This document shows, one piece after another, positions 1 through 9,404 of a DNA stretch of 64,000 nt. Under the pieces are notes generated by a model. The model worked only from the letters and a program-made list of their open reading frames with translations. It was not told the origin of the DNA and ran no database searches. This stretch comes from Niastella populi (GTDB lineage: Bacteria > Bacteroidota > Bacteroidia > Chitinophagales > Chitinophagaceae), in contig NZ_LWBP01000188.1 of NCBI RefSeq assembly GCF_002078015.1, forward strand, positions 1-64,000, written 5' to 3'. Positions within the stretch are counted from its first letter, which is position 1. Every line of letters starts with the position of its first letter. The position numbers and the translations under genes were made by a program.

Positions 1-285
1 ACGGTGGGTCAACATGGACAGGAATCTACAACTGGTGGTGTAAAAGGTTACTGCCTTATGCCCAGAAATGACCTGAAAGGGTTGTCTGGTCTTTCGCCGG
101 AACCCGTAAGCCGGTGGATTGGTGGCTGGGGACATGAATTGGGCCATGCTTTTGGACTCCCGCATCCAGATGGTAGCCCATACTGGAATCAGGCGATCAT
201 GGGAGCCGGGTATCTGATCTTTCCATATTGCTTTTTCCTTGAAAACGATAAATCATCGCTTTACAGTTGTGGATTTATTTTCTGA
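1..285 (+). CDS. Zinc metalloprotease (metzincin type), C-terminal part only
   Basis: The frame is open from base 1, so the gene starts outside the window and only about 94 codons are seen. HELGHAFGLPH (bases 133-165) matches the HExxHxxGxxH zinc site of metzincins, with three His ligands and a catalytic Glu. A Met follows at base 199 within IMGAGY, which fits the Met-turn under the active site. Roughly 25 residues follow the Met-turn, with no T9SS sorting tail. Secretion would have to depend on a signal in the missing N-terminus. The fold class is well supported by the motif. The exact peptidase family and substrate cannot be told from this fragment. Confidence 0.75.
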   Translation, partial: TVGQHGQESTTGGVKGYCLMPRNDLKGLSGLSPEPVSRWIGGWGHELGHAFGLPHPDGSPYWNQAIMGAGYLIFPYCFFLENDKSSLYSCGFIF

Positions 286-335
286 TAGATAATATTTTTT
301 CTCAGGATAGCATTTCCAACGCAGAACATCATTTG

Positions 336-389
336 AATATGAAGACTGCCTCTTTGATCCTGGTATCTGGCAGAAGCAGTCTTCATATT
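336..389. repeat. Perfect 14-bp inverted repeat with a 26-nt loop
   Basis: AATATGAAGACTGC at 336-349 is exactly repeated in reverse complement at 376-389. The gap separates the end of the metalloprotease gene and the end of the convergent AHSA1 gene. An inner GCC/GGC pair (348-350 and 369-371) can lengthen the stem. There is no U-tract on either side, so it is not a standard intrinsic terminator, although it may still act as an RNA 3'-end structure for both genes. Confidence 0.6.
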
Positions 390-534
390 GCCCGGGGTAT
401 CATTCACCTGATAATATATATCAACATTATCCATCTTACCCATGCTTCATGCCTTCGGTAGCGGTATGGCTTCCCACTCTTTCCTGTATAGGTGTTAGTG
501 TTTCAGTTAAATTTGACGATTGTTTGCTAACGGC

Positions 535-1035
535 TCATTTTTTGGATAACGTTGCCAACAGATTTTCCAGATTTTTCATTGACATCTTAAATCCTTCTGT
601 AAAGCCCATTTCAATCATCTTTTCCATGCGGGCAAGCGATTCATTGTAAATAGTAATATTGACTATTGTCTTTCCATCCTGCTCACTAAAAGTATAATCC
701 CAATCAGAACCCGGCAATTCAGGATTTTCATCTTTGTCTGCAAAAGCATTGAACATTTTGAAATTGGTCTTTGGGGTAATGGAAGTGTATTCCTGAATAG
801 CCCAACGCTCCACACCTTCCGGGCTTACCATTGCATAAAACCTGCGGCCGCCCACTTCAAAATTCATATGTTTTGTTCTTGCAGTCCAGGGTTTAGGCGC
901 CACCCATTGATCAAGGATCTCCGCTGTGGTAAATGCATCCCATACCAGCGAAAGTTCAGCCTCAAATTCTCTTGTTATGAATACCGTTTTCGCTGCTTTG
1001 TCAACGGTAAAATCAAACAGCAGTTTCGTTGTCAT
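535..1035 (-). CDS. SRPBCC/AHSA1-type domain protein
   Basis: A 166-residue protein of the START/Bet v1-like SRPBCC superfamily (AHSA1 type). Typical features are the N-terminal [17 protein letters not shown] segment, the DQWVAPKPW motif and the late [13 protein letters not shown] helix. I chose the ATG at 1035 because its first bases overlap the stop of the upstream ArsR gene (ATGA at 1035-1032); the longer frame would run far into that gene. AHSA1/SRPBCC proteins bind hydrophobic ligands or act as Hsp90 co-chaperone-like proteins, but the ligand here is unknown. Translational coupling to the ArsR repressor is the usual arrangement for this pair. Confidence 0.85.
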   Translation of the reverse strand: MTTKLLFDFTVDKAAKTVFITREFEAELSLVWDAFTTAEILDQWVAPKPWTARTKHMNFEVGGRRFYAMVSPEGVERWAIQEYTSITPKTNFKMFNAFADKDENPELPGSDWDYTFSEQDGKTIVNITIYNESLARMEKMIEMGFTEGFKMSMKNLENLLATLSKK

Positions 1036-1358
1036 TTTTTTTGTTTTTTTAGTGTTAACAGTACTTTGTCTAATTGATTGAATTGAGTTTCCAGGATGTT
1101 TTTGAATTGCTGGATCCACTTATCGATCTCATTCACTTTGCTGGCATTGATGTGATAATAAATTTCTCTGCCTTTTTTTTCCTGTTTTACCAGTCCGCAT
1201 TCCGTAAGAATTTGAATGTGTTTGGATACAGCCTGCCTGCTGGAATGAAATTCTTCTGCAATGGCATTGGGTGTCATTGACTGGGCTGCAATCAATAATA
1301 AAATTGCCCTGCGTGTAGGGTCTGCTATTGCCTGAAAAACATCTCGCCTTGCTTCCAT
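1032..1358 (-). CDS. ArsR family winged-helix transcriptional regulator
   Basis: A 108-residue ArsR/SmtB-type repressor. It starts with the family hallmark [12 protein letters not shown] and has a helix-turn-helix (TPNAIAEEF...[12 protein letters not shown]), followed by a beta-wing [11 protein letters not shown]. It has no metal-binding CxC motif in helix alpha-3, so it is unlikely to be a metal sensor; it belongs with the group paired to SRPBCC genes. It is the first gene of a two-gene minus-strand operon with a 4-base overlap to the AHSA1 gene. A tandem operator-like site lies directly upstream (1367-1412), so autorepression is likely. Confidence 0.9.
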   Translation of the reverse strand: MEARRDVFQAIADPTRRAILLLIAAQSMTPNAIAEEFHSSRQAVSKHIQILTECGLVKQEKKGREIYYHINASKVNEIDKWIQQFKNILETQFNQLDKVLLTLKKQKK

Positions 1359-1366
1359 GTATTTAT

Positions 1367-1412
1367 GTGCAATTAAGTAGTTGCAAATATAAGTGCAATT
1401 ATTTGGTTGCGC
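1367..1412. promoter_or_regulatory. Tandem operator-like repeats upstream of the ArsR gene
   Basis: Two copies of a 20-base sequence lie in tandem at 1367-1386 and 1393-1412, centre spacing 26 bases. Each begins GTGCAATTA and ends with a TTGC block. The first copy is an interrupted palindrome, TGCAA (1368-1372) and TTGCA (1381-1385). The position 9-54 bases upstream of the ArsR start fits an autoregulatory operator. The assignment to ArsR is inferred from location and symmetry. Confidence 0.6.
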
Positions 1413-1661
1413 AATATTTTTTAAATTTTGGTTTCCCTGGCATTTCCTGATCAGTTATTTCCAAATTCTTTTATTTTCCTCCCTCCCTGTAAATAGTGAT
1501 TTTTTCTTTTACCCCCTTTTATCGATGCGGGGCCGTTTTTTTATATGCAATTTTGTATGTGCGCAGAGATTCCTGCGAAATTTAATCAGAAAGTAAGCCC
1601 CGTATCCGATGCGGGGTGTGTTAAATGCTTTGTGATACGATAATAATCCGTTTTTTTGACT

Positions 1662-3968
1662 ATGAGCGAACAATACCATAAATACTGGACAACTATTGTT
1701 GAAAGCGACGATCAGCCTAAAGCCCTGGTTGACCATTTCAATTTCCTGGCCACGACACCGGCGATGCTTGCACTGATAGAGCAGGTCTGCATGCGATGCA
1801 CAGCTGTAGCTATAAGCGATGCGCGGCTGTTGATCGATTTTGAGAACGGCTTTCAGTTGCAATGCCGGCAGCCTGCCGAACACCTGCTGGCTGGTGTGCC
1901 TGCCAGTTATGCGGCCCTTGCGGCGGTTCACAATGGTTTGCAGCTGCAGCAGCCGCACGACGTGCCGGTTTTTTTTGCCGGCACCGGTGAAGGAGGCGCC
2001 CTCTTTGGCGCGGAATTGATAGATGAGGAAACGGAATTCTTTCAGGAGCTGAAACAGGCGAACATGGATCCGCACCAGGTGGGGCAGGCCATGATGCATG
2101 GTCAGCATGAAGTGATCTTTCATCCGTTTAAAGTGAACGGGATAACCGGCGAACCGGCGCTTAGCTATATTGATCATGAAAACGGTATACCCTGCGATCT
2201 GCCAACCGGCGAACTGTTGTTTGCACAGGTGTTCTTCATTCTGGTAGCCGAAGCCATTCTGCAGCGTCCCCTTTTGAACAGTTTTGCCGGCGAAACGGTA
2301 TTCATTGATATTGGAAAACACCGGTACCTGCGTTCTGCAACCAGCATCAGGATTGCAGATGAAGAGATCGGTGTTCTGCCTGCCGCTATAGGACAAATGG
2401 AAGCGCTTCGCGAACTGGTATTGATCCGCTGTCACCTTCATACGCTTCCGCCGGAAACAGGGATGCTTACCTGCCTGCAAAAACTGGTACTGCCGGGGAA
2501 CGGGCTCGCCGTTATCCCCGGCACGATTGGTGAACTGACCCAACTCGTACAACTCGATCTTTCAGAAAATGCGATCACTGTATTGCCAAACAGCCTGGGC
2601 GCCTTACCCCTGCTGCAGGAACTGCGGCTGGAGTCGAACCCCCTGACTGTTTTACCCGACACGCTGGGTAACCTGCATTCGCTGATGATGCTCAGCATAG
2701 AAAGCAGCCAGCTGACAACACTGCCCGCCAGCCTGGCGCAATTGACATCTTTAAGGAAGCTTTTTATAAAAGGCAGTCAACTTACTGCCGTTCCGGAATG
2801 GGTGGGTGCGCTTAGCAGCCTCGAAGAGCTTTCCCTTATTGCCAACAAACAGCTACGGGCATTGCCGGCGTCTCTCGGGCGCCTTACACAGCTGCGCACG
2901 TTGTGCCTTAATAATTGCGAACAACTGCAATCGGTTCCGGCTACTATGGCAACACTGGAACGGTTGCAATATTTTGAGGGAAACAATACGGCTATTGACA
3001 GCAAAGCCCTGGAAAATATCTGCCAGGCGCGGGCGCTTACAAAGCTGGAATTGAACAATGCTGCTATAACACATATTCCACCGGCCATCGGACAGTTGCA
3101 ACAGCTTCAGCAGTTGTCATTGCAGGAGAATCCGTTGGTGACCCTTGCCCCCGAAACAGGCGAGCTGAAAAATCTGGCTGTACTTAACCTCGATGGTTGT
3201 GCGCTGAATAGCATTCCGCCGGCGATAGGCAACCTGCAGCAGCTTAATTCCTGCAGCCTGGGGCTGAGCGGCCCGGCGGAACTGCCGGATGAGCTGGGCA
3301 CCCTGTTGAAACTGGAGTTCCTGGCTATCGATAACAGTGCGCTTACCGGTATACCCGCATGGATAGGCCAGTTACCGGCATTACGGGTTCTTAGTTTGAA
3401 GGGGTGGACTGCGCTCTTGTCACTGGATGAAACGATCGTACGGTGCAGGTCCCTGTCGCGGCTGTGGATCATGGATTGCCCTGCTTTTTCTGTATTGCCT
3501 GCCGGTTTGTGTACGCTGGAAAAGCTACGGGATGTGGTGTTACGTAATACGAACGCCGGAGAAACCGCCTTCACTGTATTGGCGGGCTGCCCGGCGCTGC
3601 AGGAACTGGAGATCTCTGCTTCTGCATTGCGACACGTTCCCCTGCAGGCGGGTGAGCTAAACAACCTGCTTACCCTCAAACTTAGCCACAATGCGATCGG
3701 GCGACTGTCGCCTGCGATAAAGGAGCTGCCTAAGCTGTGGTCGCTCGATCTGTCTGATAATGATCTTACGATGATCATGCCCGATATATTCAGGATACAA
3801 AAGCTGCATACGCTGAACCTGTCTGCCAACCCGCTGGAAACGTTACCCGGTGAAATAGAACAGGCGCAGCGCCTGCGGAAATTGTTTTTGTATGATTGTC
3901 ACCGGTTACCGGAATCAACCTTTTCTTCATTACAGGAGAGATTGCCTGATTGCGAGATCATGAGGTAA
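1662..3968 (+). CDS. Leucine-rich-repeat protein with SUKH-like N-terminal region
   Basis: 768 residues from the ATG at 1662; a TTG two codons upstream is a less likely start. Residues from about 234 to the end form an almost continuous series of about 23-residue leucine-rich repeats of the bacterial type (LxxLxxLxLxxNxLxxLPxxIGxL). The first 230 residues are not repeats. They contain GVPASYAALAAVHNG (about 78-92), which resembles the P-x-x-Y...NG signature of SMI1/KNR4 (SUKH) domains, a common immunity-protein fold. No signal peptide or membrane segment is visible, so a cytoplasmic location is likely. The LRR assignment is firm; the SUKH assignment is tentative. No toxin gene is seen beside it. 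Confidence 0.8.
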   Translation: MSEQYHKYWTTIVESDDQPKALVDHFNFLATTPAMLALIEQVCMRCTAVAISDARLLIDFENGFQLQCRQPAEHLLAGVPASYAALAAVHNGLQLQQPHDVPVFFAGTGEGGALFGAELIDEETEFFQELKQANMDPHQVGQAMMHGQHEVIFHPFKVNGITGEPALSYIDHENGIPCDLPTGELLFAQVFFILVAEAILQRPLLNSFAGETVFIDIGKHRYLRSATSIRIADEEIGVLPAAIGQMEALRELVLIRCHLHTLPPETGMLTCLQKLVLPGNGLAVIPGTIGELTQLVQLDLSENAITVLPNSLGALPLLQELRLESNPLTVLPDTLGNLHSLMMLSIESSQLTTLPASLAQLTSLRKLFIKGSQLTAVPEWVGALSSLEELSLIANKQLRALPASLGRLTQLRTLCLNNCEQLQSVPATMATLERLQYFEGNNTAIDSKALENICQARALTKLELNNAAITHIPPAIGQLQQLQQLSLQENPLVTLAPETGELKNLAVLNLDGCALNSIPPAIGNLQQLNSCSLGLSGPAELPDELGTLLKLEFLAIDNSALTGIPAWIGQLPALRVLSLKGWTALLSLDETIVRCRSLSRLWIMDCPAFSVLPAGLCTLEKLRDVVLRNTNAGETAFTVLAGCPALQELEISASALRHVPLQAGELNNLLTLKLSHNAIGRLSPAIKELPKLWSLDLSDNDLTMIMPDIFRIQKLHTLNLSANPLETLPGEIEQAQRLRKLFLYDCHRLPESTFSSLQERLPDCEIMR

Positions 3969-4137
3969 GGCCGGGGCTGAAGCGTACTTTAAGATCATTA
4001 CATCAATTAATGGATAGAGGCTTTGGTGCTTTCTATTTTTTACAACCCGATTTCCGGATAATAATTATGTTAATATTACCTGCGGTAAAGAATAATAAAA
4101 CGGGTATTTTGTTTAAAGGATGATAAACGGCCATACT

Positions 4138-5379
4138 TCAGGAAGGCCATATAAAAAGAATGGCAAGCCCGGTTAAAATGGCAATGCCAAATAAAAATGC
4201 TATTTTTTTACCTAGTACTCTTCCGCCTATGATCATTGCCATTCCACCTTTAAACATAAGGTTCGACAAAAATGCAATGAGAATTAATTTCCAACCTAAA
4301 GCGGCCTCTATATTTTTTTGATCCGTCATTTTAGCCGTTGATAAAGTGATGGCATCCATATCAGTCAATCCTGATAAAATTGAAACGACATATAACCCCT
4401 CATTCCCAAATTTATCGTTAGCTGCCGCTGAAAGAAACCTTATGATCGCGTAGAGCAGGCCAAACATAACTGCATTCTTCAGGTCGGCAGGGTTTTTTTG
4501 CTCCTGCATTTCAAAGTCGCCGTTGTGCTGTTGAATAGAGAATATCGCTGTAAGAATGATCATGACAGCCAATTCGGCTATAAGCGGGAATGCCAGTTTC
4601 ATAAAAAACGGAGGCGACACTATCCTTATTTCAATTAAGACCCTTACTAAAGAAACGGTTGATGCGGTCAATATCACAAAGGCGGCAAAATTACTTCCGG
4701 TAACGTTCCGGGCTGCAATTTTAGCATAAGAAACAGTTGTGGCCGTACTCGATATAAGACCGCCTAAGATCCCACCCATTAAAGCGCCCACCTTGTCGCC
4801 GAATAATTTATAAGCAAAATACCCGCAAAGACTGATGGCCACAATCAGAACCACCATTAGCCATATATCCCTTGGATTTAAAACATTATACAGATCATAA
4901 CTGGTATTGGGAAGAACTGGCAGAATTACCATTGAGATCAGTATGAATTGCATTATGGCCCTCAGGTCCTGTTCCCCGATCTTCTTGACCCAACCGTGTA
5001 AAGAGGTTTTAAAATGTAATAACACAGTAGTAACCCCGGTGAGAACAACAGCCACGATCGGTTCCCCAAAAACCAGGTAAGCGCCGAGTGCATACATAAG
5101 TAATACTGCCGCCTCGGTTGTAATGCCACTTCCCTCCTGCTTTGTTCTTATTTTTTGACTGTTACCTATAACCAGTAAAGAAATGACCCCCAAAAAACCA
5201 GCCACTATGATCCATCCGTCAAGCGCTTTTGCCAGCAATCCGCAAATAGTTCCTGTAAGCGTTATTAAAGGAAAAGTGCGGATGCCGGCCGTTTTTGAAC
5301 TGGCGTACTCTCGCTGAAGTCCTACTAATAAGCCTAATCCAAGGGATATGCCCAATAACAAAAAGGGATTGTTTTCCAC
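4138..5379 (-). CDS. MgtC/SapB family membrane protein with DUF4010 region
   Basis: A 413-residue multi-pass membrane protein. The N-terminus (LGLGLLVGLQREY, about 14-26) is the conserved opening of the MgtC/SapB family, and GIRTFPLITLTG follows. The C-terminal two-thirds match the DUF4010 region found in long MgtC-like proteins, with GALMGGILGGLISSTATT as a conserved glycine-rich core. MgtC proteins are linked to magnesium limitation and modulation of ATP synthase in pathogens; the role of long DUF4010 fusions is not established. It is transcribed alone on the minus strand. Confidence 0.85.
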   Translation of the reverse strand: MENNPFLLLGISLGLGLLVGLQREYASSKTAGIRTFPLITLTGTICGLLAKALDGWIIVAGFLGVISLLVIGNSQKIRTKQEGSGITTEAAVLLMYALGAYLVFGEPIVAVVLTGVTTVLLHFKTSLHGWVKKIGEQDLRAIMQFILISMVILPVLPNTSYDLYNVLNPRDIWLMVVLIVAISLCGYFAYKLFGDKVGALMGGILGGLISSTATTVSYAKIAARNVTGSNFAAFVILTASTVSLVRVLIEIRIVSPPFFMKLAFPLIAELAVMIILTAIFSIQQHNGDFEMQEQKNPADLKNAVMFGLLYAIIRFLSAAANDKFGNEGLYVVSILSGLTDMDAITLSTAKMTDQKNIEAALGWKLILIAFLSNLMFKGGMAMIIGGRVLGKKIAFLFGIAILTGLAILFIWPS

Positions 5380-5578
5380 ACTATAAATGTATCAATTAGA
5401 GGGCATTTTATTTGCCATTTTTCAGTGAATCCACAATTATATTTAGTTTGGGCAGGCCAAAACACAAATGTTGCTGACGGCATATCCGCGGTTGCCGGCA
5501 AATAAAACCACAATCCATTTCCGTTAAGCGAAACGCCGCATTCGTTAAACCGCCCCTTTAAACGCCTTTGTTGCATGG

Positions 5579-5586
5579 TAGCTTTG
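5579..5586 (+). promoter_or_regulatory. Bacteroidota-type -7 promoter box
   Basis: TAGCTTTG matches the TAnnTTTG consensus of the major Bacteroidota sigma factor and lies 25 bases before the ATG of the beta-lactamase-like gene. The -33 region (TTTA at 5557-5560, 18-base spacing) is only a partial match. Confidence 0.4.
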
Positions 5587-5611
5587 ATCTACAAATCAAA
5601 ACCATCAACAA

Positions 5612-6805
5612 ATGAAAACGAAATTTCAACAGCTGGGTATGGCTGTTTTAGTGATAGCCATCGGTAGTGCTGCCTGTAAAAAATCAACCATTGACGACAT
5701 TAAAAGCGGCGGTAAGGTATTTAGTCCCTCGCTGTTTAAAGAAAACATCATTAAGGAACTGGGTACCCGAAATATAGGTTACACGTTCATGATCAACCAT
5801 AATGGTAAATGGGCAGATAGCGCAGCACGCGGCTTTGCCCGTATGAAGCAGGATGGCGCCGCTTTGCACAGCGTTAAAAAAGAAATGAACATTGCCAGCG
5901 TCAGCAAATGGCTGACTGCCGTGGGCGCCATGAAACTGCTTTCTCTAAATAATATCAAACCCGAAGATCCCATTTATCCATGGCTGCCCCAATCTTGGAC
6001 GTTGGGCAACAAAGTAAAGTCGATCACTTTCAGGGAACTACTTACGCATAGCGCCGGCTTAACTACAAAAGACATCAGGTATGGCACCGATTACAATTCG
6101 TTGAAAGCTTGTATCGCCGCCGGTGTGGTGAACGAAGCAAAAACGCCCAATTACAGCAATGCGAATTTTGCCCTGTTCCGTATTATGTTTTCTTTCATCG
6201 ATAACAAGAAAGAGACTGCCGAAATTGAAAATTTAAACTTGTGGTTCTTCAAAGACACCGCTACATTCAGTAATTACCTGGCCGACCGTTATATCAGCCT
6301 GATGCAGCAGCATGTGTTCACCCCCGCAGGTGTAGCCAATGCAACCTGTACCCCGGAATCGAGGTCTGTGCAAACCCTCATGTATAATGAAACAACACCT
6401 GGTACGCCCGGTATTGTATTGGGCGACTGGAAACTGGTTTGCGGCGGCGGCGGTTATTCCCTCTCTGCCCATGATGTAGCAAAAGTGATGGCCTATGTTT
6501 ACCATACAGAGAATATTTTATCGAAGGCGCAGCAGAAAGAAATGCTCGATAACCTTTACGGACTCGATGCCAGTCACAGCGTGGCTACCAACAGGGGACA
6601 GTCATACGGTAAAGACGGCGCCTTGTTTAATGACGTCAATGGCAGCGAGGCAGTAGATGTTCCTGATCCGGGACTGCAAACGCTCGCCGTGAAATATCCC
6701 GGTGATGTAGAACTGGTTTTCTTTACGAATGCCCTGAATGATGGATTTACTTATTATACCGCGATAATGAAAAAAGCCTACGAAGAGGCATGGATAAAAG
6801 AATAA
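5612..6805 (+). CDS. Serine hydrolase of the beta-lactamase/class C PBP family, lipoprotein
   Basis: 397 residues. The signal peptide ends in a lipobox with Cys22 (GSAAC), so the protein is probably lipid-anchored. The serine-hydrolase motifs are SVSK (Ser96, Lys99), the SxxK nucleophile and base, and YSN (Tyr181-Asn183), the YxN motif. LLTHSAGL between them is typical of class C beta-lactamase-related proteins. Members include esterases, D-aminopeptidases and low-molecular-weight PBPs, so antibiotic hydrolysis should not be assumed. The gene stands alone with its own -7 box and a downstream terminator. Confidence 0.85.
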   Translation: MKTKFQQLGMAVLVIAIGSAACKKSTIDDIKSGGKVFSPSLFKENIIKELGTRNIGYTFMINHNGKWADSAARGFARMKQDGAALHSVKKEMNIASVSKWLTAVGAMKLLSLNNIKPEDPIYPWLPQSWTLGNKVKSITFRELLTHSAGLTTKDIRYGTDYNSLKACIAAGVVNEAKTPNYSNANFALFRIMFSFIDNKKETAEIENLNLWFFKDTATFSNYLADRYISLMQQHVFTPAGVANATCTPESRSVQTLMYNETTPGTPGIVLGDWKLVCGGGGYSLSAHDVAKVMAYVYHTENILSKAQQKEMLDNLYGLDASHSVATNRGQSYGKDGALFNDVNGSEAVDVPDPGLQTLAVKYPGDVELVFFTNALNDGFTYYTAIMKKAYEEAWIKE

Positions 6806-6863
6806 CAGGTTACATAAGTTTTAAAATATCATAGTAGTACGGTTAAAACCTTTCCTGAATTTT

Positions 6864-6888
6864 AAGGCGCTCTGGTTGAGCGCCTTTT
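6864..6888 (+). terminator. Intrinsic terminator after the beta-lactamase-like gene
   Basis: A perfect 9-bp stem, AAGGCGCTC (6864-6872) and GAGCGCCTT (6878-6886), encloses the loop TGGTT and is followed by Ts. It lies 58 bases after the stop codon. Confidence 0.75.
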
Positions 6889-7003
6889 ACATTGTATACC
6901 GGTGACTGGCTCACCCCGGGGCGGCATGGGTATGTTGCCGGCTACCCGCGGCGTTGGCAATGCCAGGTTCTAATAAAATTTTATAATATTTCTCCCAGTC
7001 CAT

Positions 7004-7011
7004 TATTTTTG
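7004..7011 (+). promoter_or_regulatory. Possible -7 promoter box for the hybrid kinase gene
   Basis: TATTTTTG matches TAnnTTTG and lies 28 bases before the ATG at 7040. No convincing -33 TTTG is seen, so this is a weak call. Confidence 0.35.
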
Positions 7012-7039
7012 TTTAGAACCGGCATCCGGAAATAGAAAT

Positions 7040-9403
7040 ATGTCAAAGCCATTACCAACCATTGATCAGCTAACCGAAAAGATTGCGGCACTTGAACGGG
7101 AGAATGCTGCGCTCCGCAGGGACTTCACCTTGCTTTCTGCTAAACATGCGGTGAAAGTGCCGGATTCCTTCAAACCATTCTTCGATGCGGCGCAGCAAAC
7201 AGTTAGCGCCTACTTCAGCAAGCTGAAAATGGACCCTTCATGCGGAACGATAGAAATCAACGATCAGCGCTATGTACTGGTGCGGGCATCGGCTTTTTCG
7301 AAAGGGTTCCTTGAAACCATTCAGCATTTGTATGCCGATAAAGGAGAAAGCGAGGCGTTTTCCATAGGGCAGAATTTCCTGTTCGATTATGCCCATGTAA
7401 TAGGAATGCATGATGCCAGAGATTTTCATCAGAAAATGCAATTGACCGATCCGATCTCAAAATTATCGGCAGGTCCGGTTCATTTTGCCTATTCAGGCTG
7501 GGCGTTTGTAGATATTTCGCCCGAAAGCAATCCTACACCCGATGATAATTTTTGTCTTATTTACGAACATCCTTATTCATTTGAAGCCGATTCGTGGAAG
7601 CAGAACGGAGCAGTATCGAAAGAACCGGTTTGTATTATGAATGCTGGTTATTCATCGGGTTGGTGTGAAGAAAGTTTCGGCATACCGTTAACGGCTGTGG
7701 AAGTGAGTTGTATAGCCAAAGGCGATGACTGCTGCCGGTTCATTATGTCGCCGCCGCATAAGATCCAGGAGCATCTGGAGCGCTTAAAGGCCAAACATCC
7801 CGCTCATTATTCAAACATGCAGCCGTACAACATTCCCACGTTCTTTGAAAGGAAAAAAGTGGAGGAGGAAATGGAGCGTTCGCGGATGCTGGCCGAAGAG
7901 TCGGCAAAAACAAAAGCCGATTTTATCGCCAATATGAGCCATGAACTAAGAACGCCACTGGGCGCCATTCTCGGCTTTGCCGATCTGTTACAGAAGACGG
8001 AACTGGGCGATATACAAAGGGAATATACCGAGGCCATAAATACATCGGGAAAAAGTTTGCTCTCTATCATAAACGACATCCTCGACCTTTCCAAGCTCGA
8101 TGCCGGAAAGTTTATTATAGAATCGGTGCCGTTCAGCGTTCCTGAACTGATGCATTCTGTTCAGGTGATGTTCGCATCAAAAGCTGCCGCCAAAGGCATA
8201 CGGTTGAGCTGTAGCGTTGATATGGCTATCAACTACCTGGTAACCGGCGATCCCATGCGGCTTACACAAATACTGGTAAATCTCATTGGAAATGCCGTCA
8301 AGTTCACTGAATCGGGTGGCATATACGTTAACTGTATTGTGGAACGGGAAGAGGAGACCCAGGTGCAATTGTGTTTTAGTGTGCGGGATACCGGTATTGG
8401 CATCGATGCCGGTAAACTAAACCATATTTTCGACAGGTTTACCCAGGCCGATACCGACATTACCCGAAAATATGGCGGAACAGGACTTGGGCTGGCGATC
8501 ACCAAACAATTGATCGAACTGCAGGGCGGACAAATAAGCGTGTCGAGCCATAAAGGAAAAGGAACGGAATTTCAGTTTATCATTCCTTATGTAAAAAGCG
8601 CTGACCAGCTGTCCATGCCGGTGCTGGAGCCGGCTGCCAGTCACCAGTTCCATTCCATTAAAAAGATATTGATCGTAGAGGATAACCTGATGAACCAGAA
8701 ACTGGCTTCGATCATTCTGCAGAATAATGGCTTCGAGGTTATCATTGCCAGGAATGGTAAAAAAGCGGTGGAAGTATTGGGCCGGCAAACAGTCGACCTG
8801 ATACTGATGGATATTCAAATGCCGGTAATGGACGGTTACAAAACCACCAAAGCGCTCAGGGAATTGAATATAACAACGCCCATTATTGCCACTACTGCGC
8901 ATGCTTTGTCGGGTGAGAAGGAAAAATGTTTACAGGCAGGCATGAACGATTATCTGCCGAAGCCATTCCGCGAAACCGATCTGCTGAATAAAATAGCTGC
9001 GTGGGCGAAACACCATAAGCCGGATGCGCAGGCAACTGCCGGCGGGAAGGACGCGCCGGGGTTGAGCCTGAACTTTTTAATGGCGCAAACGAAAAACAAC
9101 AAACGCTTTGTGCTGGAGATGATCGATATTTTCAGGAAACAAAACCCCAAAGACATCAGTGCATTGAAGAAAGCCGTCGAAAAAGCCGACTATACGTCTA
9201 TTTACAAAACAGCTCATACTATCAGGAACGGTATCGGGTTTTTTGGTTTAACGCAGGTGATCGGGGAAGACCTGTTGCAAATTGAGAATGGAGCGTTGGC
9301 CAATGAGCCGGTCGATAACATACGGCCGTATATTGACAAAATAGACGGCGTGTGCCGGGAGGCGGTGGCAAGGCTGGGCAATATGAACGTCGATGAAGAT
9401 TAA
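7040..9403 (+). CDS. Hybrid sensor histidine kinase (V4R sensor, HisKA, HATPase, receiver, HPt)
   Basis: 787 residues with no membrane segments, so a soluble phosphorelay kinase. Order: a short coiled coil (about 8-35); a sensor ending in a V4R/4-vinyl-reductase-like region with GYSSGWCEESFG and KGDDCCRF (about 200-235), a small-molecule binding fold; HisKA with phospho-acceptor His301 in SHELRTPL; HATPase with N-box LIGNAVKF and G-boxes DTGIGI and GTGLGL; a receiver with Asp591 in LMDIQMPVMDG; and an HPt with His726 in AHTIRNG. All catalytic residues are intact. A LytTR regulator gene converges from the other strand with its stop one base away, but is not obviously its partner. The ligand is unknown. 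Confidence 0.9.
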   Translation: MSKPLPTIDQLTEKIAALERENAALRRDFTLLSAKHAVKVPDSFKPFFDAAQQTVSAYFSKLKMDPSCGTIEINDQRYVLVRASAFSKGFLETIQHLYADKGESEAFSIGQNFLFDYAHVIGMHDARDFHQKMQLTDPISKLSAGPVHFAYSGWAFVDISPESNPTPDDNFCLIYEHPYSFEADSWKQNGAVSKEPVCIMNAGYSSGWCEESFGIPLTAVEVSCIAKGDDCCRFIMSPPHKIQEHLERLKAKHPAHYSNMQPYNIPTFFERKKVEEEMERSRMLAEESAKTKADFIANMSHELRTPLGAILGFADLLQKTELGDIQREYTEAINTSGKSLLSIINDILDLSKLDAGKFIIESVPFSVPELMHSVQVMFASKAAAKGIRLSCSVDMAINYLVTGDPMRLTQILVNLIGNAVKFTESGGIYVNCIVEREEETQVQLCFSVRDTGIGIDAGKLNHIFDRFTQADTDITRKYGGTGLGLAITKQLIELQGGQISVSSHKGKGTEFQFIIPYVKSADQLSMPVLEPAASHQFHSIKKILIVEDNLMNQKLASIILQNNGFEVIIARNGKKAVEVLGRQTVDLILMDIQMPVMDGYKTTKALRELNITTPIIATTAHALSGEKEKCLQAGMNDYLPKPFRETDLLNKIAAWAKHHKPDAQATAGGKDAPGLSLNFLMAQTKNNKRFVLEMIDIFRKQNPKDISALKKAVEKADYTSIYKTAHTIRNGIGFFGLTQVIGEDLLQIENGALANEPVDNIRPYIDKIDGVCREAVARLGNMNVDED

Positions 9404-9404
9404 G

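Noticed and set aside
1509-2552. Open frame of 347 codons antisense to the leucine-rich-repeat gene
   Set aside because: It lies opposite a clearly coding strand, has no recognisable motif, and is rich in residues expected from the reverse of a high-GC repeat gene.
3107-3829. Open frame of 240 codons antisense to the LRR array
   Set aside because: Serine/arginine-rich composition is the typical shadow of leucine-rich codons in the reverse strand.
5612-6805. Antibiotic-resistance beta-lactamase call
   Set aside because: The motifs show only a serine-hydrolase fold of the class C/PBP superfamily; most such lipoproteins in this phylum are not resistance enzymes.
8417-8902. Open frame of 161 codons antisense to the hybrid histidine kinase
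   Set aside because: It overlaps the conserved HATPase and receiver motifs on the opposite strand and carries no motif of its own.
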